Positions 1 to 6,209 of a DNA stretch of 20,021 bases are shown piece after piece. The stretch comes from Flavobacteriaceae bacterium. GTDB lineage: Bacteria; Bacteroidota; Bacteroidia; Flavobacteriales; Flavobacteriaceae. Position 1 is the first letter of the stretch, and every line of letters starts with the position of its first letter. The position numbers and the translations under genes were made by a program. The stretch spans positions 1 to 20,021 of the forward strand of contig NZQO01000064.1 in assembly GCA_002693605.1 (NCBI GenBank), in the 5' to 3' direction. Under the pieces are notes generated by a model, which saw only the letters and a list, made by a program, of their open reading frames with translations, made no database searches and was not told the DNA's origin.

Positions 1-108
1 CTCGGTACACCCAATGGCATCCAGGTGCAGCAGTTCAATATAATCTGGCAATAGCGCCTTCACCTCATCAAATTTGTGCTGGTTGTGCGTGGCAAATACA
101 AGTTTCAT
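1..108 (-). CDS. rdgB: RdgB/HAM1-family non-canonical purine NTP pyrophosphatase (N-terminal part)
   Basis: Only the first 36 codons are inside the window; the gene runs off the left edge. The ATG is at 108-106 and the peptide begins [20 protein letters not shown]. This is the N-terminal strand-loop of the HAM1/RdgB family, whose usual form is (V/I)-(F/L)-A-T-x-N-x-x-K-x-x-E-(L/I/V), followed by the substrate-binding Lys. The family hydrolyses dITP, XTP and similar damaged purine triphosphates to monophosphates, in the cytoplasm, keeping them out of nucleic acids. An AGGAG lies directly against the ATG, too close to be a normal Shine-Dalgarno site. The gene is 80 bases downstream of the VOC gene on the same strand and is likely co-transcribed with it. 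The family call rests on the N-terminal motif only. Confidence 0.85.
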   Translation of the reverse strand, partial: MKLVFATHNQHKFDEVKALLPDYIELLHLDAIGCTE

Positions 109-188
109 CTCCTAATTTTTGAATGGTCAATTAATCGGTGGCCAAGCGAATACTCAGAAATCCTTTCAGGCTGGGCACCGCGGACTTT

Positions 189-563
189 TCAGGATTGCGA
201 ATGTAGGGCAACCCGGTTTCCCTCACTATCTAGGAATACGCCCATATAGCCATGCTCTTCGGAAATCTGTGTTTTTGGTTGGTAAATACTGCCCCCGGCC
301 TGCTCGACCCTATCCAATTCGTGCTGGACGTTTTTGGAAAACAGGTACACCAACGGTCCCTCTTCTGAAGGGATATAACTTTCGTGCTTTATTAAGGTGC
401 CGGCCGCCCCGGGTGCATCTTCGGCAAAAGGAAACCACCCCATTTCGAGCTCGCCGAATGTTACCGGTTTAATGGCAATCTCAAAGACCGTCTCGTAAAA
501 TTGAATGGCGCGCTCCATATTGGATACGGGTATTTCGACCCAGGCAATCATATTGTGTTCCAT
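189..563 (-). CDS. VOC-superfamily (glyoxalase/bleomycin-resistance fold) protein
   Basis: A 124-residue protein if it begins at the ATG at 563 (MEHNMIAWVEIPV); an in-frame TTG three codons upstream is less likely. It has the plan of a single VOC module pair: an opening strand with VEIPVSNMERAIQFYETVF, a central strand region, and a closing strand GVFLDSEGNRVALHS. These match the paired beta-alpha-beta-beta-beta units of glyoxalase I, dioxygenases and fosfomycin/bleomycin resistance proteins. The Glu in VEIPV and the His near the end are in places where the fold often holds metal ligands, but I cannot show metal binding. The substrate is unknown; flavobacterial proteins of this type are usually annotated only as VOC family. 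It lies 32 bases after trmH and before rdgB on the same strand. Confidence 0.85.
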   Translation of the reverse strand: MEHNMIAWVEIPVSNMERAIQFYETVFEIAIKPVTFGELEMGWFPFAEDAPGAAGTLIKHESYIPSEEGPLVYLFSKNVQHELDRVEQAGGSIYQPKTQISEEHGYMGVFLDSEGNRVALHSQS

Positions 564-595
564 AAGTGGCAAGGTTAGCGTTTAGTGACGAAAAG

Positions 596-1255
596 TTACG
601 AATTTTTCTCCTCTTTATAGCGGGCAATAATCTCTTCTGAACTTTTTATCGTTTTCAGCATCCACTGCAATTTAATCTCGAAGCGCTCCTTTTCGGAAAG
701 CGCCCAGTTGACTGAAGTTTGCTTCATTTTCGTTACCACGTGCTGGAGAATTATCGCTGCCGAAACCGAGATGTTCAAGCTCTCCGTGAACCCGTACATT
801 GGAATTTTAAGATAACCGTCTGCCTCTTTCATCACCCGGGCGCTAAGCCCGTCGCTTTCCTTTCCGAAGAAGAAGGCACTTTTCTTCGAAACATCAAACT
901 CGTGCAGTACTTGGGAATCATTATGCGGAGTGGTGGCAATAAGCTGATAACCGTCGGCGCGCAGCTTTCCCATACATTCGGAAATCGTATCATACCGGTG
1001 TAGGCTGACCCATTTTTGGGCGCCCATGGCTATTTCCTTATCTACCCGCTTTCCGAATTTCTCTTCCACCACGTGCAAATCCTGTATTCCGAACACATCG
1101 CAGGTTCTCATTACGGCGCTCGTATTATGGAGCTGGTAAACATCCTCGGTAACTACCGTAAAATGGCGGGTACGCTTGGCTAGGACCTCTGCGAATAGAG
1201 CCTTTCTGCGATCGGTCAAATAAGTTTGCAGGTATTGAAATAGTTGTAAATCCAA
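596..1255 (-). CDS. trmH: TrmH-family tRNA (guanosine-2'-O-)-methyltransferase
   Basis: A 219-residue SPOUT methyltransferase. The three SpoU motifs are present: motif 1 at about 42-57 (HNTSAVMRTCDVFG, with R50 in the place of the catalytic Arg of TrmH), motif 2 at 128-137 (FFFGKESDGL), and motif 3 at 151-170 (IPMYGFTESLNISVSAAI), which forms the knot that holds S-adenosylmethionine. The TrmH subgroup methylates the ribose of G18 in the tRNA D-loop; the N-terminal RTRHFTVVTEDVYQ stretch is typical of that subgroup, as opposed to the 23S rRNA enzyme RlmB. The start is a TTG at 1255: a stop lies in frame six codons upstream and no ATG fits. It is divergent from the sirtuin gene, with 46 bases between them, and heads a minus-strand group with the VOC gene and rdgB. 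Confidence 0.92.
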   Translation of the reverse strand: MDLQLFQYLQTYLTDRRKALFAEVLAKRTRHFTVVTEDVYQLHNTSAVMRTCDVFGIQDLHVVEEKFGKRVDKEIAMGAQKWVSLHRYDTISECMGKLRADGYQLIATTPHNDSQVLHEFDVSKKSAFFFGKESDGLSARVMKEADGYLKIPMYGFTESLNISVSAAIILQHVVTKMKQTSVNWALSEKERFEIKLQWMLKTIKSSEEIIARYKEEKNS

Positions 1256-1273
1256 GTGAAATAGGTATTTTTA
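1244..1273 (+). promoter_or_regulatory. Predicted Bacteroidota promoter for the sirtuin gene
   Basis: TTG at 1244-1246 is followed after 19 bases by TATTTTTA at 1266-1273, a 7 of 8 match to the -7 consensus TAnnTTTG. Transcription would start near 1277 and give a leader of about 25 bases. The -33 element lies inside the start of the divergent trmH gene. Confidence 0.45.
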
Positions 1274-1301
1274 GTGGTACGAAGATAAAAAAAACCAACC
1301 A

Positions 1302-1979
1302 ATGAAGATTGCCGTTTTAACGGGCGCCGGTGTGAGTGCCGAAAGTGGCCTAAAGACTTTTAGGGATAGCAACGGGCTCTGGGAAGGGCACGATGTTATG
1401 GAAGTGGCCTCCCCCCAAGGCTTTGCCAAGAACCCTGAGCTCGTGTTTGACTTTTACAACCAGCGCCGCAAACAGCTCTTGGAGGTTAGCCCAAACGCCG
1501 CGCACCTTGCGTTGGCCGAGCTCGAGGATTCCCACGAGGTCCATATAATTACTCAAAATGTTGACGACCTGCACGAACGTGCCGGAAGTACTAATGTGAT
1601 TCACCTGCACGGGGAACTCTTGAAAGTTCGCAGTTGCGAAAATAGCGATGATATCCGGTCTTGGGAGAAAGACCTTGTACTTGGCGATGTCTGCGAGGCC
1701 GGACATCAATTAAGGCCGCATATAGTGTGGTTTGGCGAAATGGTTCCTATGATGGAGCCCGCGATGGACCTTGTGGCGCAGAGCGACGCCGTGATAATTA
1801 TTGGTACTTCCATGCAGGTGTATCCCGCCGCCGGTTTGATGCAGTATGCTCGAGAGGGTGCGCCCATTTATTTCATAGATCCAAATCCGTCAATCGGTTC
1901 AAACTCGCAAATTCGAGTTGTTGCCGAAAAGGCCACGGTTGGTGTTCCCAAGATAGTTGCAGAATTAAAGCGCGCCTAA
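1302..1979 (+). CDS. cobB: Sir2-family NAD-dependent protein deacylase
   Basis: A 225-residue cytoplasmic sirtuin. It removes acyl groups from lysines using NAD+, yielding nicotinamide and O-acyl-ADP-ribose. Visible motifs: GAGVSAESGLKTFR (8-21) of the NAD-binding loop; TQNVDDLHERAGS (84-96); catalytic His103 in HLHGEL; RPHIVWFGE (138-146); and GTSMQVYPAAGL (168-179). Y52 and R55 (FYNQRR) form the Tyr-x-x-Arg pair that marks class III sirtuins such as CobB and SIRT5, which accept succinyl and malonyl groups. The small zinc-ribbon region (about 108-137) holds only two cysteines, C112 and C131, instead of the usual four, so the structural zinc is probably missing. Its TAA stop overlaps the ATG of the next gene by one base, so the two are translationally linked. 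Confidence 0.93.
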   Translation: MKIAVLTGAGVSAESGLKTFRDSNGLWEGHDVMEVASPQGFAKNPELVFDFYNQRRKQLLEVSPNAAHLALAELEDSHEVHIITQNVDDLHERAGSTNVIHLHGELLKVRSCENSDDIRSWEKDLVLGDVCEAGHQLRPHIVWFGEMVPMMEPAMDLVAQSDAVIIIGTSMQVYPAAGLMQYAREGAPIYFIDPNPSIGSNSQIRVVAEKATVGVPKIVAELKRA

Positions 1980-2551
1980 TGACGCAGTCAACGTTATGGC
2001 AACAGTTGCAATTTCAGAAGGGCTACCGAAAGGACCGGTTGGAAGCTGCGCAATGGGTCCTTGACCGTCCACACACGTTCGAGCAGTTGTTGGAGTACTC
2101 TTTCCGTTCCGAAGATCGCGATTCGTACAAGGCGTCCTGGGTTCTGGAATTTGTCTGCCTAGAACAGCTGTCGCTTCTCTATCCGAAGCTCTCGTACTTT
2201 CTTGAAGAACTTCCCTCCGTCACGCTCGATCAATCGCTACGGCCTTTTTCCCACATTTGTGAGCTGTTATGCCTTGCAAATTACAAACAGAAAGATCTCG
2301 CCCTGCAAGCTGTGTTTACCGAAGTGCACAAAAAACAAATGGCAACGTGCTGCTTTGATTGGCTGATAACGCCGCAAAAAGTGGCGTGCCAAGTGCGTGC
2401 AATGACAAGCCTTTATTACCTCGGTACCGAATTTAAGTGGATTCACCCAGAACTGGCCCATATCGTGCGCACTAAAATGCCAACCGGGAGTGCGGGTTAT
2501 AAAGCCCGTGGAAAAAAAACACTGCAGAAAATCGAGTCGGGTAAATTCTGA
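1979..2551 (+). CDS. Conserved helical (HEAT-like) protein of unknown function
   Basis: A 190-residue protein starting at the ATG at 1979 (MTQSTLWQQLQF), whose A is the last base of the sirtuin stop. The open frame reaches back to 1661, but that part lies inside the sirtuin gene and is not credible coding sequence. The sequence is rich in helix formers. It holds segments resembling HEAT-type helical pairs, such as SYKASWVLEFVC (about 49-60) and KVACQVRAMTSLYYLGTEF (about 135-153), and ends in a basic KARGKKTLQKI tail. I see no enzyme motif, signal peptide or membrane segment. From memory, proteins like this sit before purB in flavobacteria and may be mislabelled adenylosuccinate lyase because of that neighbour; it has none of the lyase motifs. 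A scaffold or partner role for the sirtuin is possible but only a guess. Confidence 0.8.
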   Translation: MTQSTLWQQLQFQKGYRKDRLEAAQWVLDRPHTFEQLLEYSFRSEDRDSYKASWVLEFVCLEQLSLLYPKLSYFLEELPSVTLDQSLRPFSHICELLCLANYKQKDLALQAVFTEVHKKQMATCCFDWLITPQKVACQVRAMTSLYYLGTEFKWIHPELAHIVRTKMPTGSAGYKARGKKTLQKIESGKF

Positions 2552-2577
2552 AAAACGGCTCGAAAAAGGTATCTTTG
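2548..2577 (+). promoter_or_regulatory. Predicted promoter of purB
   Basis: TATCTTTG at 2570-2577 matches the Bacteroidota -7 consensus TAnnTTTG exactly. A weak -33 element (CTG within TTCTG, 2548-2550) lies 19 bases upstream, overlapping the stop codon of the previous gene. Transcription would start near 2581, giving a short leader of about 16 bases before the purB ATG. Confidence 0.55.
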
Positions 2578-2596
2578 CCGTTTTAAATTTCAAACT

Positions 2597-3940
2597 ATGT
2601 CCAGCCATTCCTTACAAGCAATCTCACCCATTGACGGCCGCTACGCCTCCAAAACCAAGAACTTAGTTCCATTTTTTTCAGAAGAGGCACTCATAAAGTA
2701 CCGCGTTCAGGTAGAGATTGAGTATTTCATCTCGTTGGTGGAATGGCCGCTTCCGCAGCTTTCAGAATTTAACACGGAAACCTTTAGCGACCTGAGGAAA
2801 CTATACACCAATTTCACTACCGAAGATGCCCTCGCCGTTAAGGAAACCGAAAAAGTAACCAACCACGATGTGAAGGCCGTTGAATATTTCATAAAGAAGA
2901 AATTTGACGATCTCGGCTTGCAGAAATACAAGGAATTTATCCATTTTGGCCTGACCTCGCAAGACATCAACAACACCGCAGTACCGCTTTCATTGAAGAA
3001 CGCTATGAATGAGGTATACGTGCCGCAGTTTCTTGAGGTGAAGAACAGGTTACACCAGCTCGCTTCCGATTGGGAAGATGTGGCCATGCTCGCACGGACG
3101 CACGGGCAACCAGCCTCTCCAACCCGACTGGGAAAGGAAATTGCTGTCTTCGTAAAACGGCTAGAAGAGCAGTTCGACCTGCTGAACGATATAAAAAGTG
3201 CAGCCAAGTTTGGTGGTGCTACGGGTAATTTCAATGCCCATAAGGTTGCGTACCCGAACATAGACTGGAAGGAATTTGGCACCAAGTTCGTACAAGAACG
3301 ATTGGGCTTGCACCATTCCTTCCCCACCACCCAAATTGAACATTACGACCATATGGCTGCGCTTTTCGATTGCCTGAAGCGCATAAATACTATTTTAATC
3401 GATCTTGATCGAGATATTTGGACGTACGTATCAATGGATTATTTCAAGCAGAAGATAAAGGAAGGTGAGGTAGGGTCCAGTGCCATGCCGCACAAGGTAA
3501 ACCCCATCGATTTTGAGAACAGCGAAGGAAACTTGGGGATAGCCAACGCCATTTTCGAGCATCTGGCGGCCAAGTTGCCAATTAGCCGATTGCAGCGTGA
3601 CCTTACAGACAGTACTGTACTTCGCAATATTGGCGTGCCCTTGGGGCATACCGTAATTGGTCTGCAATCTACCTTGAAGGGGCTAAACAAATTGCTCTTG
3701 AATGAGGCAAAACTTAAGGAAGACCTAGAAAATAACTGGGCCGTGGTCGCCGAGGCCATCCAAACTATCTTGCGCCGTGAAGCTTATCCAAATCCATACG
3801 AGGCCTTAAAGGGGCTTACCAGAACAAATACCGCGATTACCGAAAAATCCATTTCCGATTTTATTGAAACATTAGCTGTTTCCGAAGAAATAAAGGCCGA
3901 AATGCGAAAAATAAGCCCATCCAACTATACCGGCATCTAA
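2597..3940 (+). CDS. purB: Adenylosuccinate lyase
   Basis: A 447-residue cytoplasmic enzyme of the fumarase/aspartase superfamily, close in length to E. coli PurB (456). It catalyses two fumarate-releasing steps: SAICAR to AICAR in the purine pathway, and adenylosuccinate to AMP. Key sites are visible. HFGLTSQDINNTA (116-128) and RTHGQPASPTRLGKE (167-181, with H169) contribute to the active site. The flexible signature loop GSSAMPHKVNPIDFEN begins at G293; S295 is in the place of the catalytic Ser of E. coli PurB. The opening SLQAISPIDGRYASKT is also typical of the PurB family. It has its own promoter just after the unknown gene and converges on the sigma-factor operon across a shared hairpin. 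Confidence 0.97.
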   Translation: MSSHSLQAISPIDGRYASKTKNLVPFFSEEALIKYRVQVEIEYFISLVEWPLPQLSEFNTETFSDLRKLYTNFTTEDALAVKETEKVTNHDVKAVEYFIKKKFDDLGLQKYKEFIHFGLTSQDINNTAVPLSLKNAMNEVYVPQFLEVKNRLHQLASDWEDVAMLARTHGQPASPTRLGKEIAVFVKRLEEQFDLLNDIKSAAKFGGATGNFNAHKVAYPNIDWKEFGTKFVQERLGLHHSFPTTQIEHYDHMAALFDCLKRINTILIDLDRDIWTYVSMDYFKQKIKEGEVGSSAMPHKVNPIDFENSEGNLGIANAIFEHLAAKLPISRLQRDLTDSTVLRNIGVPLGHTVIGLQSTLKGLNKLLLNEAKLKEDLENNWAVVAEAIQTILRREAYPNPYEALKGLTRTNTAITEKSISDFIETLAVSEEIKAEMRKISPSNYTGI

Positions 3941-3962
3941 GCCGATTTTGAAATTTTTTCCA

Positions 3963-4002
3963 TAAAAAAAGTCCGTATGGAAAATTAGTTCCCATACGGA
4001 CT
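3963..4002 (-). terminator. Hairpin terminator between convergent purB and the sigma/DUF4252 operon
   Basis: A perfect 10-bp stem GTCCGTATGG (3971-3980) pairs with CCATACGGAC (3992-4001), with an added A-T pair outside and an 11-base loop. On the minus strand the stem is followed by seven T (3969-3963), making a good intrinsic terminator for the operon ending at 4026. On the plus strand no T run follows directly, but the hairpin may still help to end purB transcription. Confidence 0.85.
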
Positions 4003-4025
4003 CACTAAACTTTGATTTTGACCAG

Positions 4026-4586
4026 CTATTGGTCGTCGGTCTCGAAGCTATTTATAATATCGCCGATTCCCGTTAATTTTGATACGTCTACATCCCCCCG
4101 CTCGATAGAGTTCATCAACTTCATCATCTGGTCTGGGCGCATATCGTCGCCAATTACTCGGAACAGGGCAAAGCCCTTATCGTCATCACTTGCGAATACG
4201 ATGATCTCGTCTATCGCGTCTTCCTCGCCAACATACTTTAGGGTGGCACCCCGATTGTTACTGCCCATTTTCATAAGCATTTGGTATTGGTCTTGTTTCA
4301 GAATTTCCTTAACGGTAGACATCTCATTCTCGTAATTGGCAGTATTATCATTTTTCAGCGGGAATGCCAATACATTTATCTTCTTAACGGTGGCGAGAAT
4401 TTCCTTTTCCTCTTGGGAGAAATCACTATTGTCGCCTTCCAGTAAACTCGCGGCAATATCTACCTTCAAAAATTGGTCATCCTCTTGCTTATCTACCAGG
4501 TAGCGCTGCAACGATTTTTCGTTACTGCAGCTCATTAGGGAGATTATGGCAATGCCTATGGCGGTTACAAATTTTACAAGATTCAT
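4026..4586 (-). CDS. DUF4252-like outer-envelope lipoprotein
   Basis: A 186-residue protein with a lipoprotein signal: a short basic start, a hydrophobic stretch, and the lipobox LMSC with the lipidated Cys at about residue 20, followed by SNEKS. The mature part is acidic and mixed helix/strand. It resembles the family DUF4252, small exported proteins of Bacteroidota of unknown role that often sit behind an ECF sigma factor. It shares layout with its upstream neighbour, including a late segment on a sum or score of regulated residues (DQMMKLMNSIERGDVDVSKLTGIG against DMSVIMSITGNIDLKKISKLT), so the pair are likely paralogues. Only two bases separate them. The family call is from recollection of the sequence pattern, not a search. 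Confidence 0.8.
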   Translation of the reverse strand: MNLVKFVTAIGIAIISLMSCSNEKSLQRYLVDKQEDDQFLKVDIAASLLEGDNSDFSQEEKEILATVKKINVLAFPLKNDNTANYENEMSTVKEILKQDQYQMLMKMGSNNRGATLKYVGEEDAIDEIIVFASDDDKGFALFRVIGDDMRPDQMMKLMNSIERGDVDVSKLTGIGDIINSFETDDQ

Positions 4587-4588
4587 GG

Positions 4589-5125
4589 TTATTGTTTTTT
4601 CTGGTCAATATTCTTCAACTCCTCGCTGCCGGGAACATTCAGGTCCTTGGTTAACTTCGAAATTTTCTTAAGATCGATATTGCCGGTAATGCTCATAATG
4701 ACCGACATGTCCTTCCCGTCAATTTTACCATCTAGGTGCATTAGCAATTCGCTCACGTGGTTTTCGCTCTTACCTTCCTTGCTGTAGAACTTAATGTTCT
4801 TTCCGTCGTCCTTTACGCGCATTAGCTCGGCAAGACCGTTGGCCTTGGCCACGTAGTTGCTAACCGCCTGATTCATATCTTTCGCTACGGAAGGATTATC
4901 GGTGGTGAAAATTTTAATGTTTTCCAGACTATTGATGAGCGAAAGGTATTCCTTTGTCTCGGGATCGTTAGAATCAAGGTCCATCTTGCTAAGTAGCTTG
5001 AACATATTTTTCGTGGCTACAAAAGAGGTGACATCCTTTTTGTCTTCAAACGAATCGAAGGCGCTCTGTGCGTGGATAACCATAGGTGCGATAAAAATCG
5101 CTGCTAAAAGTGCTAGTTTTTTCAT
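4589..5125 (-). CDS. DUF4252-like periplasmic protein
   Basis: A 178-residue exported protein. The start MKKLALLAAIFIAPMVIHAQS is a type I signal peptide, with cleavage expected after HAQ or just before it. There is no lipobox, in contrast to the next gene. The mature part is charged and ends in a Lys-rich tail (KNIDQKKQ). The segment MSVIMSITGNIDLKKISKLTKDL resembles the equivalent part of the downstream lipoprotein and is typical of DUF4252. Function is unknown. Position third in the sigma/anti-sigma operon suggests that it is a main output of that sigma factor, or a sensor feeding back on it. The gap to the anti-sigma candidate is 17 bases. Confidence 0.8.
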   Translation of the reverse strand: MKKLALLAAIFIAPMVIHAQSAFDSFEDKKDVTSFVATKNMFKLLSKMDLDSNDPETKEYLSLINSLENIKIFTTDNPSVAKDMNQAVSNYVAKANGLAELMRVKDDGKNIKFYSKEGKSENHVSELLMHLDGKIDGKDMSVIMSITGNIDLKKISKLTKDLNVPGSEELKNIDQKKQ

Positions 5126-5142
5126 GAGTATGTGTTTATAGA

Positions 5143-5571
5143 TTACTTTAAAATTTTATTTTTCGTGATGGTAAATTGATTGATAATTGCAAGCTCTTCG
5201 GCGCCATCGTTAAAGTTTTGCGACAAGAATTTCATTGCCTCCTTTGTTTTCTCGAAGGCGGCAATAGCTTCGCGCTCTTCCTGCGTTAATTTGGGCTGTG
5301 TAAATACAAAGCCGGCAATACCGATGCCTATGGCCACGGTGGCGGCGATGCCATACCTCCAAAAGGCAACGCGGTAGTGGGGTAATTCCACCTTTCGTTG
5401 CGATACTTCCTGCCGCGCTGCGGAAAGTCCTTTAAATAAGGGCGTATACGCCTGTAGGTGCGGGGCTACCTCACGGCTCTTGAAATAGGCGCACAGGGCG
5501 GCTTCTTCCTCTAGGCTGGTTTGGCCTTCAAAATAAGCCTCAAGCAGTTTTTCGATGTTAACTAACTCCAT
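5143..5571 (-). CDS. Candidate membrane anti-sigma factor
   Basis: A 142-residue protein with one membrane segment at about 72-90 (RYGIAATVAIGIGIAGFVF). The N-terminal, presumably cytoplasmic, part (1-70) is helical with the pattern IEKLLEAYFEGQTSLEEEAALCAYF, which is the look of Bacteroidota anti-sigma regions that have a short Leu/Glu-rich helix and no zinc motif. The C-terminal periplasmic tail is about 50 residues and helical. Its ATG at 5571 lies inside the end of the sigma-factor gene (14-base overlap), as is usual for sigma/anti-sigma pairs that must be made in balance. No FecR domain is seen, so it is not a FecR-type TonB-linked regulator. The role is inferred from topology and position. 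Confidence 0.75.
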   Translation of the reverse strand: MELVNIEKLLEAYFEGQTSLEEEAALCAYFKSREVAPHLQAYTPLFKGLSAARQEVSQRKVELPHYRVAFWRYGIAATVAIGIGIAGFVFTQPKLTQEEREAIAAFEKTKEAMKFLSQNFNDGAEELAIINQFTITKNKILK

Positions 5572-6064
5572 AGTTGTATTTTTTTAGTAAGGCTTCCCGT
5601 ACAGTTTTACGTGCGCGGGAAAGATTCACACGAATGGCGGTTTCATTGCTGTCAAGCATTTCGGCGATTTCTGAAAACTCAAACTGTTCTACATCGCGCA
5701 GTTGCAAGACAATGCGTTGCTGCTCGGGGAGGGTCTCCATAATCTTAAAGACCATCGTTACGCCGTCGTTTGCCTCTACCTCCCTTTCCACACTTTGCGA
5801 GTGCTGGAAGGTATTGTGCACGATTTTGAGATTATTGGCCTGCTTAGATTTCAATCGGTCCAGGCAATAATTCTTTGTCATCGTAATGGCAAACGCCTCG
5901 GGATTCTTGTAATTTTTGATTTTACCTTTTCCCTTCCACAATTTCAAATAAACTTCCTGAACTGCATCCTCCGCTTCATCCTTAGAGACCAAGATTCTCT
6001 TGGCAAGCCTGTAGAGCTTATCCTTAAATGGAAGTACGGTTCCTAAAAATTCGTTTTGGTTCAT
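5558..6064 (-). CDS. ECF-type RNA polymerase sigma-70 factor
   Basis: A 168-residue sigma factor with only regions 2 and 4. Region 2 covers about 10-75 and includes SKDEAEDAVQEVYLKLW, which contacts core polymerase and the -10 element. Region 4 covers about 108-160 and includes LPEQQRIVLQLRDVEQFEF followed by the helix-turn-helix SEIAEMLDSNETAIRVNLSRARKTV, which reads the -35 element. It starts at the ATG at 6064. It is first in an operon with the anti-sigma candidate and two exported DUF4252-like proteins. It would be held at the membrane until an envelope signal frees it. I could not assign a promoter with confidence in the 145 bases shared with the divergent peptidase gene. Confidence 0.93.
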   Translation of the reverse strand: MNQNEFLGTVLPFKDKLYRLAKRILVSKDEAEDAVQEVYLKLWKGKGKIKNYKNPEAFAITMTKNYCLDRLKSKQANNLKIVHNTFQHSQSVEREVEANDGVTMVFKIMETLPEQQRIVLQLRDVEQFEFSEIAEMLDSNETAIRVNLSRARKTVREALLKKYNYGVS

Positions 6065-6209
6065 TTTTTGTTGGTTGGTAAACTAACAGTTGGCTTGCCG
6101 TTCTATCTTTACGACGAACCACCCTATGTTTTGTTACAATTTATTTTATTTTCGCAATACCGTACTTGTTCTGAAAGTTTTATATTCTGAAATTATTCTA
6201 TCCCTTCCT

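Noticed and set aside
119..472. 117-codon plus-strand frame opposite the VOC gene
   Set aside because: The minus strand encodes a recognisable VOC fold; the plus-strand product has no plausible fold and is a shadow.
1280..1287. TATCTTCG on the minus strand as a trmH promoter
   Set aside because: It is a 7 of 8 match to the -7 consensus, but no -33 TTG at 17-23 bases was found, only one 12 bases away. Not supported enough.
1661..1978. N-terminal extension of the unknown helical gene back into the sirtuin gene
   Set aside because: The extension lies wholly in the shifted frame of a strongly conserved sirtuin, and its residues look random. The ATG at 1979 is the natural start.
6090..6209. Forty extra N-terminal residues on the S41 peptidase
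   Set aside because: The inner ATG at 6210 gives a perfect lipoprotein signal peptide, which an upstream extension would bury.
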